This document shows, one piece after another, positions 14,458 to 22,184 of a stretch of 39,293 nt of DNA (the stretch's first letter is position 1; each line of letters starts with the position of its first letter). The DNA lies in contig JAEYXM010000158.1 in the NCBI GenBank assembly GCA_023428465.1, positions 1-39,293 on the forward strand, given 5' to 3'. Both the position numbers and the translations under genes were made by a program. This DNA is from Actinomycetes bacterium (GTDB lineage Bacteria > Actinomycetota > Actinomycetes > Actinomycetales > Cellulomonadaceae). A model generated the notes under the pieces. It was not told the origin of the DNA. It saw only the letters and a program-made list of their open reading frames with translations, and did not search any database.

Positions 14458-15606
14458 ATGACCGGCACCCTGCGCCTCCTCGTGGGCACCTACCCCCCGG
14501 CGGGCGCCGAGGCGCCGCCCGGACAGGGCGAGGGCCTGTGGGCCCTCGACCTCGACGTCCGCACCGGCGGGCTGGCGGGCCGCAAGGTCGCGACGACCCC
14601 GGCGCCGTCGTTCCTCGCGGTGCGCGGCGGTGCCGTCCTGGCGGTGGGGGAGACCTCGCCGGGTCGCGTGACCCGGCTCACGCCCGACGCGGACGGTGCG
14701 CTCGTCGAGCGCGAGACCGTCTCCTCCGGCGGCAGCGGACCGTGCCACGTGCTCTGGCCGTCCGACCCCGCGGCCGGCCACCCGGCCGGCCACCCGGGAG
14801 GCCACCCGGGAGGCGCCCCGGCTGGCGCCCCGGCCGGCGTCCGGGCGGGGTCCGTCGCGTACGTCGCGAACTACGGGAGCGGCTCGGTCGCCGTCGTCCC
14901 GGTGACCGACGACGGCGCGTTCACGGGCGGGGTCGCACAGGTCTTCGAGCACTCGGGCCGCGGGCCGGACGGCGACCGGCAGGAGGGCCCGCACGTGCAC
15001 TCGACCGTGCTCGCGCCGGGCGGGGCGCACCTGCTCGCGGCGGACCTCGGTACCGACGAGATCCGTCGGTACCGCGTCCAACCCGACGGGCTGCTCGCCG
15101 AGGACGGGCTCGCGGCGGTCCTGCCACCGGGCACCGGGCCGCGGCACATGGCGCTGGGCCCGGGCGGCCACGTGTACGTCGTCGGAGAGCTCGACGGCAC
15201 GGTCCACGTGCTGCGGTGGACGGGGGAGCACCTCGAGCCGGGCCAGGTGCTCCCGGCGTGCGCGGCCCCCGTACGGACCGGCGACCGCTCGCTGCCCGGC
15301 CACATCGTGGTGACCGGCGGGGAGTCGTCGGGCGGGTCGGTGTCCGTCCTGGTCAGCGTGCGCGGCGCCGACGTCCTCGCCCGCTTCGAGGTGCACGACG
15401 ACGGTGCACGCCTGGAGCACGTGGCTGACGTCGCACTCGGCGGTGCGTGGCCGCGGCACTTCGCCGTCGTCGGGGACCTGGCGGTCGTGGCGCTGCAGGA
15501 GTCGGGGCGCGTCGTGTCGGTGCGATGGCAGGGCGGGCCGGGCGGCGCCGTCGTCGACGGGCTCGACGTGCCCAGCCCCGCGTGCGTCGTGGCCGTCCCG
15601 GAGTGA
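14458..15606 (+). CDS. lactonase-family seven-bladed beta-propeller protein
   Basis: A 382-residue cytosolic protein of the 6-phosphogluconolactonase-like (YbhE/Pgl, DUF2394-type) beta-propeller family. The signatures are LLVGTYPP at the N-terminus, GSGPCHVLWP, VAYVANYGSGSVAVVPV, GPHVHSTVLAPGGAHLLAADLGTDEIRRY, GTGPRHMALGPGGHVYVVGELDGTVHVL, LPGHIVV, and WPRHFAVVGDLAVVALQESGRVVS, repeating about once per blade. Family members hydrolyse sugar lactones or muconolactone, so a sugar acid/lactone role is possible beside the pentose genes, but the substrate cannot be read from sequence. A 24-residue Gly/His/Pro/Ala insert near residues 107-130 is encoded by 12-bp tandem repeats, probably a surface loop. 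It has its own leaderless promoter after the importer terminator. Confidence 0.82.
   Translation: MTGTLRLLVGTYPPAGAEAPPGQGEGLWALDLDVRTGGLAGRKVATTPAPSFLAVRGGAVLAVGETSPGRVTRLTPDADGALVERETVSSGGSGPCHVLWPSDPAAGHPAGHPGGHPGGAPAGAPAGVRAGSVAYVANYGSGSVAVVPVTDDGAFTGGVAQVFEHSGRGPDGDRQEGPHVHSTVLAPGGAHLLAADLGTDEIRRYRVQPDGLLAEDGLAAVLPPGTGPRHMALGPGGHVYVVGELDGTVHVLRWTGEHLEPGQVLPACAAPVRTGDRSLPGHIVVTGGESSGGSVSVLVSVRGADVLARFEVHDDGARLEHVADVALGGAWPRHFAVVGDLAVVALQESGRVVSVRWQGGPGGAVVDGLDVPSPACVVAVPE
14776..14847 (+). repeat. 12-bp tandem repeat (six units) in the lactonase-family gene
   Basis: Units alternate GGCCACCCGGGA-like and GGCGCCCCGGCC-like copies and encode GHPA/GHPG followed by GAPA. The period keeps the frame, so unit number can vary without breaking the gene. 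Confidence 0.8.
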
Positions 15607-15647
15607 CCTCACCCGGCCATCGGTACCCACCACGCGCGTGTGTGACG

Positions 15648-15653
15648 GATAAT
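15648..15653 (+). promoter_or_regulatory. possible -10 of mshA
   Basis: GATAAT, in an unusually AT-rich spot of the intergenic region, about 40 bases before the mshA start. No clear -35 is seen. Confidence 0.4.
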
Positions 15654-15689
15654 TGGTAGTTGCGTGTTCAACCGATGAGAGGGGTGGTG

Positions 15690-16997
15690 ATGACGGGGCC
15701 GCGCATCGCGATGCTCTCGGTGCACACGTCGCCGCTCGACCAGCCGGGCACGGGCGACGCCGGAGGCATGAACGTGTACGTCACCGAGCTCGCCGGCGCG
15801 CTCGCCGGCCGGGGCGCCACGGTCGACGTGTTCACGCGCACGGTCGACCCGACGCTGCCCGAGATCGTGCCCGTGACCCCGGGAGTCACGGTGCGGCACA
15901 TCCCCGCGGGCCCCGCCGGGCCCATCGACAAGGCCGACCTGCCGAGCCTCGTCCCCGCCTTCAGCGCCGCCCTGCTGCGTGCCTCCCGGCCGTGCCACGG
16001 GTACGACGTCGTGCACTCCCACTACTGGATCTCCGGGCTCGTGGGGCGCGACGCCGCGCGCTGCTGGGACGCCCCGCTCGTGCACACCATGCACACGCTC
16101 GCCAAGGTCAAGAACGCGGCGCTCGCGCCCGGCGACCGGCCCGAGCCGGCCCTGCGGGTGCGGGGCGAGGAGGAGGTCGTCGCGGCCGCGCACGCGCTCG
16201 TCACGAGCGCACCGCACGAGGCGACCGACCTCGTCGGCTGCTACGGCGCCGACGCCGAAGCGGTGCACGTCGTCCAGCCGGGCGTCGACACCGGGCTGTT
16301 CCACCCGGGCACGCCCGTCGTGGACGGCGCGCACCTCGGCGCCGCCCAGCTGCGCGCCCGCACCGAGCTGGGCCTCGACCCGACCGAGCCGATCATCCTG
16401 TTCGCCGGCCGCGTGCAGCCCCTCAAGGCGCCCGACGTGCTCGTGCGCGCCCTCGCCGAGCTCGCCGCGCGACGCGGCCCCGACGGCCCCGAGGGACGTG
16501 GGCGGGGCGGTCGCGTCCCCCGGTTGGTGGTCCTCGGCGGCCCCAGCGGGTCACAGACCCGCCTGCGCGAGCTCGCGGCGCTCGCCGCGCGCCTCGGCGT
16601 CGCGTCGCACGTCGACATGCGACCGCCCGTGGACCGCAGCGCGCTCGGTCGCTGGTACCGCGCGGCCGACGTCGTCGCGGTGCCCTCGCGCAGCGAGTCG
16701 TTCGGGCTCGTCGCGTCCGAGGCGCAGGCGTGCGGGACACCCGTCGTCGCCGCGCGCGTCGGCGGCCTGTGCTCCGTCGTCCGGCACGGTGACTCCGGCC
16801 TGCTCGTGCCCGACCACGACCCGGCCACCTGGGCGCGCGTCCTCGGCGACCTGCTCGCCGACCCGGTCCGCCGGGGCGTCCTCGGTGTCGGCGCGCACCG
16901 ACACGCGGCGCGACGCGGCTGGGACGCCGCCGCCGACGCGATGCTCGGCGTCTACCGCGAGGCGGGCGTCCGCCGTCGTACGTTCGCCGCGGCCTGA
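15690..16997 (+). CDS. mshA: D-inositol-3-phosphate glycosyltransferase (mycothiol synthesis)
   Basis: A 435-residue GT-B (GT4) enzyme that joins UDP-GlcNAc and 1L-myo-inositol 3-phosphate, the first committed step of mycothiol. It opens with RIAMLSVHTSPLDQPGTGDAGGMNVYV, the MshA signature with the inositol-phosphate and GGMN loops. Further motifs are DVVHSHYWISG, HTMHTLAKVKN, VQPGVDTGLF, LFAGRVQPLKAPDVL and the C-terminal nucleotide-sugar motif ESFGLVASEAQACGTPVVA. ATG 15690 is chosen because GAGAGGGG lies five bases upstream; GTG 15684/15687 and ATG 15675 are also in frame. It neighbours phosphoglycerate mutase, a common actinobacterial order. Mycothiol may also serve the arsenic and sulfur-stress genes in this window. 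Confidence 0.96.
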   Translation: MTGPRIAMLSVHTSPLDQPGTGDAGGMNVYVTELAGALAGRGATVDVFTRTVDPTLPEIVPVTPGVTVRHIPAGPAGPIDKADLPSLVPAFSAALLRASRPCHGYDVVHSHYWISGLVGRDAARCWDAPLVHTMHTLAKVKNAALAPGDRPEPALRVRGEEEVVAAAHALVTSAPHEATDLVGCYGADAEAVHVVQPGVDTGLFHPGTPVVDGAHLGAAQLRARTELGLDPTEPIILFAGRVQPLKAPDVLVRALAELAARRGPDGPEGRGRGGRVPRLVVLGGPSGSQTRLRELAALAARLGVASHVDMRPPVDRSALGRWYRAADVVAVPSRSESFGLVASEAQACGTPVVAARVGGLCSVVRHGDSGLLVPDHDPATWARVLGDLLADPVRRGVLGVGAHRHAARRGWDAAADAMLGVYREAGVRRRTFAAA

Positions 16998-17061
16998 GCC
17001 GGCCTCACCCACGACCTGTCCACGGGTCAAGGGTCCCGGCGCGGCCGGGCGCCGCCTGCGG

Positions 17062-17073
17062 CAGGATTGACCC
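17062..17073 (+). promoter_or_regulatory. -10 box for leaderless gpmA
   Basis: CAGGAT at 17062-17067, six bases before ATG 17074; no ribosome site is present. Confidence 0.4.
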
Positions 17074-17811
17074 ATGACCTACACCCTTGTCCTGCTCCGC
17101 CACGGCGAGAGCGAGTGGAACGCGAAGAACCTGTTCACCGGCTGGGTGGACGTCGCCCTCTCCGAGAAGGGCCAGGCCGAGGCCGCCCGCGGCGGCGAGC
17201 TCATGGCCGCGGAGGGCGTCCTGCCCGACGTCGTCCACACCTCCCTCCTGCGTCGAGCCATCACCACGGCGAACCTCGCCCTGGACAAGGCCGACCGGCA
17301 CTGGATCCCCGTCAAGCGCAACTGGCGCCTCAACGAGCGTCACTACGGCGCGCTCCAGGGCAAGGACAAGAAGCAGATCCGCGACGAGTACGGCGACGAG
17401 CAGTTCATGCTGTGGCGCCGCTCCTACGACGTGCCGCCGCCCGCGATCGAGCTCGGCTCGGAGTTCAGCCAGGACGCGGACCCGCGCTACGCCGACATCG
17501 AGCCCGTCCTCAACGAGTGCCTCAAGGACGTCCTCGAGCGCGCCCTGCCGTACTGGCACAGCGACATCGTCCCCGACCTGCAGGCCGGCAAGACGGTGCT
17601 CGTCGCCGCGCACGGCAACTCGCTGCGCGCCATCGTGAAGTACCTGGACGACATCGACGACGAGTCGATCGCCGGCCTGAACATCCCGACGGGCATCCCG
17701 CTGCTCTACCAGCTCGACGAGAACTTCAAGCCCATCACCAAGGGCGGCACCTACCTCGACCCGGACGCCGCGGCCGAGGCCATCAAGGCCGTCGCCAACC
17801 AGGGCAAGTAG
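17074..17811 (+). CDS. gpmA: 2,3-bisphosphoglycerate-dependent phosphoglycerate mutase
   Basis: A 245-residue glycolytic enzyme that interconverts 3- and 2-phosphoglycerate in the cytosol. The catalytic phospho-histidine motif is LLRHGESEWNAKNLFTGW with His10. NERHYGALQGKDKKQ carries the substrate Arg/Tyr/Glu set, and VAAHGNSLRAIVKYLD holds the second catalytic His. The length is standard (about 245-250). It has its own leaderless promoter and is followed by a terminator, then by a diverged second copy. Confidence 0.96.
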   Translation: MTYTLVLLRHGESEWNAKNLFTGWVDVALSEKGQAEAARGGELMAAEGVLPDVVHTSLLRRAITTANLALDKADRHWIPVKRNWRLNERHYGALQGKDKKQIRDEYGDEQFMLWRRSYDVPPPAIELGSEFSQDADPRYADIEPVLNECLKDVLERALPYWHSDIVPDLQAGKTVLVAAHGNSLRAIVKYLDDIDDESIAGLNIPTGIPLLYQLDENFKPITKGGTYLDPDAAAEAIKAVANQGK

Positions 17812-17818
17812 CCGAACG

Positions 17819-17859
17819 CGCGGCGGCCCGCCTCCCGACCCGGGTGGCGGGCCGCCGCG
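17819..17859 (+). terminator. gpmA terminator
   Basis: A 14-bp perfect stem (arm CGCGGCGGCCCGCC) with a 13-base loop, beginning eight bases after the gpmA stop. Confidence 0.7.
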
Positions 17860-17919
17860 TCGTCGGACCAGGACGCGCTTCGCCGGACCCAGGACACGCT
17901 GCTCGAGGGGGGAGGTGCC

Positions 17920-18675
17920 GTGACCCACACGTTGGTCCTCCTGCGCCACGGGCAGAGCCTCGGTAACGCCGAGGGCGTCTTCACGGGCTGGCAGGACGTC
18001 CCGCTCACGCAGCTCGGCCTAGCCCAGGCCCGGCGGGCCGGGGTGCTGCTGCGCGAGGCGGGGCTGCTGCCCGATGTCGTGCACACCTCCCTGCGGCGGC
18101 GCGCCATCACCACGGCGAACCTCGCGCTCGACGCGTGCGACCGGCACTGGATCCCCGTGGCCCGGAGCTGGCGGCTCAACGAGCGCCACTACGGCGCGCT
18201 GCAGGGCAAGGACAAGAAGCAGGTCCGCGAGGAGTTCGGCGACGAGGCGTTCCGGGCGTGGCGGCGGTCGTACGAGGTGGCGCCGCCCCGGCTCGACCCG
18301 GCGTCGACCGGGGCGGCGGACCGGTCGTTCGGTGCGGGGCACACGCGGCCGGCGGACGAGCCGGAGATCCTCGGCGAGGCGCTGCGCGACGTCGTCGTGC
18401 GCGCGCTGCCGTACTGGCAGGGCGAGATCACGGCGGACCTGCGCACGGGCCGGGTGGTCCTCGTCGCGGCGCACGGCAACTCGATCCGCGCGCTGCTGAA
18501 GTACATCGACGGGATCGACGACGAGGCGATCGCCTCGCTCGAGGTGCCCAACGGCATCCCGCTGCGGTACGACCTCGACGAGGAGACGCTGCGCCCCGTG
18601 GTCGCAGGTGGCACGTACCTCGACCCGGCGGGTGCCGCCGAGGCGATCGCGGCGGCGGCCCAGATCGGCCGCTGA
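17920..18675 (+). CDS. second dPGM-family phosphoglycerate mutase (diverged tandem copy)
   Basis: A 251-residue paralogue lying directly after gpmA and clearly related along its length: shared NERHYGALQGKDKKQ, RRAITTANLALD, HGNSIRALLKYIDGIDDEAIASL and a similar C-terminus. The phospho-His motif has changed from RHGESEWN to RHGQSLGN; the catalytic Arg-His-Gly, the Asn and FTGW remain. The region after VAPPRLDPA is remodelled (about residues 123-143). GTG 17920 is preceded by GGGGGGAGG. It is placed after the gpmA terminator, so it would need its own promoter, which I could not find. It may be a working isozyme or a phosphatase-leaning relative. Confidence 0.85.
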   Translation: MTHTLVLLRHGQSLGNAEGVFTGWQDVPLTQLGLAQARRAGVLLREAGLLPDVVHTSLRRRAITTANLALDACDRHWIPVARSWRLNERHYGALQGKDKKQVREEFGDEAFRAWRRSYEVAPPRLDPASTGAADRSFGAGHTRPADEPEILGEALRDVVVRALPYWQGEITADLRTGRVVLVAAHGNSIRALLKYIDGIDDEAIASLEVPNGIPLRYDLDEETLRPVVAGGTYLDPAGAAEAIAAAAQIGR

Positions 18676-18758
18676 GCGCGGCGCCGACCGACGTCGGGCT
18701 CCGCGCCGGACCTGCACCCGAGCGGGGCGTGCGCCGCGCGCCGCGCGTCCGCTCCGGC

Positions 18759-18797
18759 TTGACCATCGGCAGGTATCTCAGTCAACATTGACTCAAT
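18759..18797 (+). promoter_or_regulatory. ars operon promoter with ArsR-type operator over the start codon
   Basis: TTGACC (18759-18764) and CAACAT (18783-18788), 18 bases apart, lead after seven bases to ATG 18796, so the mRNA is probably leaderless. Two overlapping dyads cover the -10 and start codon: AGTCAA-CA-TTGACT (18780-18793) and ATTGA-C-TCAAT (18787-18797). TCAA/TTGA half-sites are typical of ArsR repressors. Confidence 0.6.
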
Positions 18798-19497
18798 GGA
18801 CGCTGAGCGAAATGACCGGGAGCGGCGCGCGCGGGTGCACGCCGTCCTCGCGGACCCCGCCCGGCTCGCCGTGCTCGACGTCCTCGCCTGGTCCGACGCG
18901 TCGCCGTCCGAGCTCGGCGCGCGGCTGGGCATGCCGTCCAACCTCGTGGCCCACCACGTCGGCGTCCTCGTGGGCAGCGGCCTCGTCCGGCGGACCCGCT
19001 CGGAGGGGGACCGCCGCCGGACGTACCTCTCGCTCGTCGACGGCGCGCTCGACGGCGTCGCAACCGTCGGGGGGCCCCGGCCGGCCCCGCCGGCGCGGGT
19101 CGTGTTCGTGTGCACCGCCAACTCCGCCCGGTCCCAGCTCGCGGCCGCCGCCTGGCAGTGCGTGAGCCGCCTCCCCGCCGCCTCGGCGGGGACGCACCCG
19201 GCCCACCAGGTGGCGCCCGGCGCCGTGCGGGTCGCCCGGCGCCACCACCTGCCGCCGTTGGGTGAGCCCCGTTCGCTCGACGACGTCCTGGCCGACGGCG
19301 ACTACGTCGTCACCGTGTGTGACCGCGCGCACGAGGAGGCGGTGCCCGGGCTTGCCGTCGGGCACTGGTCCGTACCGGACCCGGTGCGGCGCGGCGACCC
19401 CGACGCCTTCGAGACGGCGCTCGCCCGGATCGAGCGCCGTGTCGCCGACCTCGCGTCCCGCCTCGACGACGGCGCCCCCGCGCCCGCCCCGTCCTGA
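18796..19497 (+). CDS. ArsR-type repressor fused to a low-molecular-weight phosphatase / arsenate reductase domain
   Basis: A 233-residue two-domain protein. Residues 10-85 form an ArsR winged helix (RVHAVLADPARLAVLDVL, SELGARLGMPSNLVAHHVGVL, RTYLSLVDG). After a Gly/Pro linker, residues 100-222 match LMW-PTPase/ArsC: P-loop FVCTANSARSQ (Cys106, Arg112), then SAGTHP and the general-acid region SVPDPVRRGDP (Asp195). The metalloid-binding CVC motif of classical ArsR helix 3 is absent; the only cysteines are 106, 122 and 175, all in the second domain. So inducer sensing may use the ArsC domain (inference). ArsR-ArsC fusions are known in actinobacteria. It leads an operon with a separate arsenate reductase and an aquaporin, and its operator spans its own start. 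Confidence 0.88.
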   Translation: MDAERNDRERRARVHAVLADPARLAVLDVLAWSDASPSELGARLGMPSNLVAHHVGVLVGSGLVRRTRSEGDRRRTYLSLVDGALDGVATVGGPRPAPPARVVFVCTANSARSQLAAAAWQCVSRLPAASAGTHPAHQVAPGAVRVARRHHLPPLGEPRSLDDVLADGDYVVTVCDRAHEEAVPGLAVGHWSVPDPVRRGDPDAFETALARIERRVADLASRLDDGAPAPAPS

Positions 19498-19568
19498 CCT
19501 GACCCGCCGGTCCCGACCCGAGCAATCGTCCTGACCTGACCCCGTCCGCCCCCACCCGAGGAGACCCG

Positions 19569-19994
19569 ATGACCGGCACGAACGACCACCGCCCGAGCGT
19601 CCTGTACGTCTGCGTGCACAACGCTGGCCGTTCGCAGATGGCCGCCGCCTGGACGCGGCACCTGTCCGGCGGGGCCGTGGAGGTGCGGTCGGCGGGTTCC
19701 GCCCCCGCTGACCAGATCAACCCCGCGGCCGTCGACGCGATGCTCGAGGTCGGCATCGACATGCGCGCGGAGCAGCCGAAGGTGCTCACGACCGACGCCG
19801 TCCAGGCGTCCGATGCCGTCATCACGATGGGCTGCGGGGACGCGTGCCCGATCTTCCCGGGCAAGCGGTACGAGGACTGGGCCCTCGCCGACCCCGCCGG
19901 CCAGGGCGTCGAGGCGGTCCGCCCGATCCGGGACGAGATCCGACGCCGGGTCGAGGCCCTGCTGCGTGAGCTCGGCGTCGAGCCCGTCGCGTGA
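19569..19994 (+). CDS. arsC: arsenate reductase, LMW-PTPase fold, three-cysteine type
   Basis: A 141-residue enzyme reducing arsenate to arsenite. The P-loop VCVHNAGRSQMAAA supplies Cys15 and Arg21. SAGSAPADQINPAAVDAM follows, then ITMGCGDACPIFPGKRYEDWALADPAG with Cys89, Cys93 and the acid Asp108. The three-cysteine relay is typical of thioredoxin-coupled ArsC rather than the single-cysteine mycothiol-dependent type, although mshA is present. GAGGAG precedes ATG 19569. The stop overlaps the aquaporin GTG as GTGA, showing tight coupling. Confidence 0.94.
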   Translation: MTGTNDHRPSVLYVCVHNAGRSQMAAAWTRHLSGGAVEVRSAGSAPADQINPAAVDAMLEVGIDMRAEQPKVLTTDAVQASDAVITMGCGDACPIFPGKRYEDWALADPAGQGVEAVRPIRDEIRRRVEALLRELGVEPVA

Positions 19995-20710
19995 CGGAGG
20001 GGATCGGGCGCCGTCTGCTCGCCGAGCTTCTCGGCACGGCCGCGCTCACCGCGGCCGTCGTCGGGTCCGGCATCATGGCGCAGCGGCTCTCGCCCGGTGA
20101 CGCCGGGTTGCAGCTGCTGCAGATCACCGTGGCCACGGTGCTCGCGCTCGGGGCGCTCGTCACGGTGCTCGGCCCCGTCTCGGGGGCGCACCTCAATCCC
20201 GTCGTCTCGCTCGCGGACTGGTGGACGTCCCGTCGGGGCGGAGGCGGCCTGCGCGGACAGGACGCGGCGGCGTACATCGCTGCCCAGGTGCTGGGCGCTG
20301 GGTCGGGTGCCGTGCTCGCCAACGCGATGTTCGCCGTGCCGACGGCCGTCGCGACGACGTCGCGCGGTGGCGCCGGGCAGCTCCTCGGCGAGGTCGTCGC
20401 CACCGCGGGACTCGTGGCGCTCGTGCTCGCGCTCGTCCGGACGGGACGCACGCACCTCGCGGCGCCCGCCGTCGCCGCGTGGATCGGTTCCGCGATCTGG
20501 TTCACGTCGTCGACGGCCTTCGCGAACCCCGCGGTCACCGTCGGGCGTGCGCTGAGCGACACCGCCACGGGCATCGCGCCCGGCGGTGTGCCGGCCTATG
20601 TGGCGGCCCAGGTGGTCGGTGCCGTGCTGGGTGTCGCGGTGATCGGCGCCCTCCGGCCGCGACCGACGCCGGACGCGGCCGCGCGCGGGCCGGTCGCGAT
20701 CGAGGTCTGA
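19991..20710 (+). CDS. aquaporin / glycerol-facilitator (MIP) family channel, arsenic-operon type
   Basis: A 239-residue integral membrane channel with about six spans and the two half-helix motifs: GAHLNPVVSLADWW (NPV in place of NPA) and STAFANPAVTVGRALSD (NPA). The Arg that normally follows the second NPA in the selectivity filter is Val here, which would widen the pore and remove its positive charge. GTG 19991 overlaps the arsC stop. No arsB or acr3 pump is present, so arsenite made by ArsC would leave down its gradient through this channel, as known for AqpS of Sinorhizobium meliloti (family knowledge; the role here is inferred). Confidence 0.88.
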   Translation: MTEGIGRRLLAELLGTAALTAAVVGSGIMAQRLSPGDAGLQLLQITVATVLALGALVTVLGPVSGAHLNPVVSLADWWTSRRGGGGLRGQDAAAYIAAQVLGAGSGAVLANAMFAVPTAVATTSRGGAGQLLGEVVATAGLVALVLALVRTGRTHLAAPAVAAWIGSAIWFTSSTAFANPAVTVGRALSDTATGIAPGGVPAYVAAQVVGAVLGVAVIGALRPRPTPDAAARGPVAIEV

Positions 20711-20803
20711 CCGGGGCAGGCGGTTGGCTGGGCGGGCACGGCGGGGTGGAGCACGGGTCGGCCCCAGCGTGTCCACAGGTGCGAAAGGAGGCCTGATGAG
20801 GCG

Positions 20804-22165
20804 GTGCGCGCGGAGGAGGCCGCGGCAGGGGTGCCGGCGGAGCGTCGGGGTCGGGATGTGCCGGTGCGCGTCGGGCTGGCGTTGCGGGAGTCTCCGGCGC
20901 GGGCGCGGGCGCGGTCGTTCTTGGATGCGGCGCGGGTGTGGCAGGGCGAGATGCCGTGCACCTGGGCGGCGTTGCGTGCCGGGGTGCTCTCGCCGTGGCG
21001 GGCGATGCTGCTGGTCAAGGAGACCGCGCACCTGCCCGTGGAGGCCCGCGCCCGGGTCGACGCGCTCGTCTGCGGGGACCTGGCCGGCCTGGAGGGCCTG
21101 GGCACGGCTGCCCTGGTGGGCACGGTGAAGCGTCTGTCCGCGGAGCTGGACCCGGCGGCGGTGGCGGAGCGGGCGCGGCGGGCGGCTTCGGAGCGGTCGG
21201 TGTGGTTGCGTCCGGCCCCGGACACGATGACGTACCTGACCGCCCTGCTGCCGGTCACCCAGGGTGTGGCCGCGTATGCGGCACTGCGCGCGGCCGCGGA
21301 CACCGCGGCCGCCACGGGCGACGGGGCGGGTGACGCCCTGCCCCAGGACGCCCCGGTCGTGCCTCGATCGCGGGGGCAGGTGATGGCCGACACCCTCGTG
21401 GAGCGCCTCACCGGCCAACCCGCCGCCGACGCCGTGCCGGTGCTGGTGAACCTCGTGGTCTCCGACGCGACCCTTCTCGGCGCGGGCCACGAGCCCGGTC
21501 TGCTGACCGACGCCCCCGCCGGCGCCGGCGGCGTGCCCGCGCAGGTGGCGCGGAACCTGGTCGGCAACGGCCTGGACGCCGACGCCGTCTGGCTGCGCCG
21601 GATCTACACCGACCCCGGTGGCCGCCTGGTGGGCGCGTCGTCGACAGGGCGGTTCTTCGCCGGTGGCCTGGCCCGGGTGCTGCGGGTGCGGGACCAGGGG
21701 CTGTGTCGCACGCCGTACTGCGACGCCCCGATCCGCCACCTGGACCACGTCACCCCCGCCGCGGGCGGCGGTCCCACGACCCTGGGCAACGGTCAGGGGC
21801 TGTGCGAGGCGTGCAACCACGCCAAGACCACCGGCGCCCTGCGTCAGAGCGTCACCGCCGACCCGGCCACGGGCCGGCACACCGTCACCACGAGCACCCC
21901 GGGCGGCCACGCCTACACCTCCACCGCGCCACCTCCACCGACCCCAGCGGAACCGCAAAAGCCAGCGGGCCACGCCCCGCCGCCACCGCAGCCGCCACCG
22001 CAGCCGCCGACGACACGACCGGCGCTCGGGGCTCCCGCACGCACCCGGCCACCGGCACGGCGATCGACCACCACGAGCGCGGGAGCCGCAGCACCCCCAC
22101 GCCACTCCCCACTCGAGCGAGCCCTCCACCGCCACCTCCGCGCACACAGGCTCTCGCACGAGTGA
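20804..22165 (+). CDS. DUF222/HNH endonuclease-domain protein, N-terminus missing
   Basis: A 453-residue frame from GTG 20804. It enters partway into the DUF222 domain (VGLALRESPARARARSFLDAARV, ALRAGVLSPWRAMLLVKETAHL), passes VMADTLVERLTG, and ends with an HNH nuclease fold: CRTPYCDAPIRHLDHV, then GLCEACNHAKT, with zinc cysteine pairs and His/Asn residues in place. A Pro-rich disordered tail follows. Roughly the first 80-100 residues usual for the family are absent. AAAGGAGG lies four bases before ATG 20796, but that ATG is out of frame by one base, so the start is probably damaged. Such genes occur in many copies in this group of bacteria; their role is unknown. It may be a decaying copy. 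Confidence 0.75.
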   Translation: MRAEEAAAGVPAERRGRDVPVRVGLALRESPARARARSFLDAARVWQGEMPCTWAALRAGVLSPWRAMLLVKETAHLPVEARARVDALVCGDLAGLEGLGTAALVGTVKRLSAELDPAAVAERARRAASERSVWLRPAPDTMTYLTALLPVTQGVAAYAALRAAADTAAATGDGAGDALPQDAPVVPRSRGQVMADTLVERLTGQPAADAVPVLVNLVVSDATLLGAGHEPGLLTDAPAGAGGVPAQVARNLVGNGLDADAVWLRRIYTDPGGRLVGASSTGRFFAGGLARVLRVRDQGLCRTPYCDAPIRHLDHVTPAAGGGPTTLGNGQGLCEACNHAKTTGALRQSVTADPATGRHTVTTSTPGGHAYTSTAPPPPTPAEPQKPAGHAPPPPQPPPQPPTTRPALGAPARTRPPARRSTTTSAGAAAPPRHSPLERALHRHLRAHRLSHE

Positions 22166-22184
22166 GACGGCCCAGCCCTGCTGG

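Noticed and set aside
20796..21128. A separate 110-codon gene from ATG 20796 after a strong ribosome site
   Set aside because: The product is Arg/Cys-rich shadow sequence; the other frame matches DUF222/HNH. The site more likely marks the damaged start of that gene.
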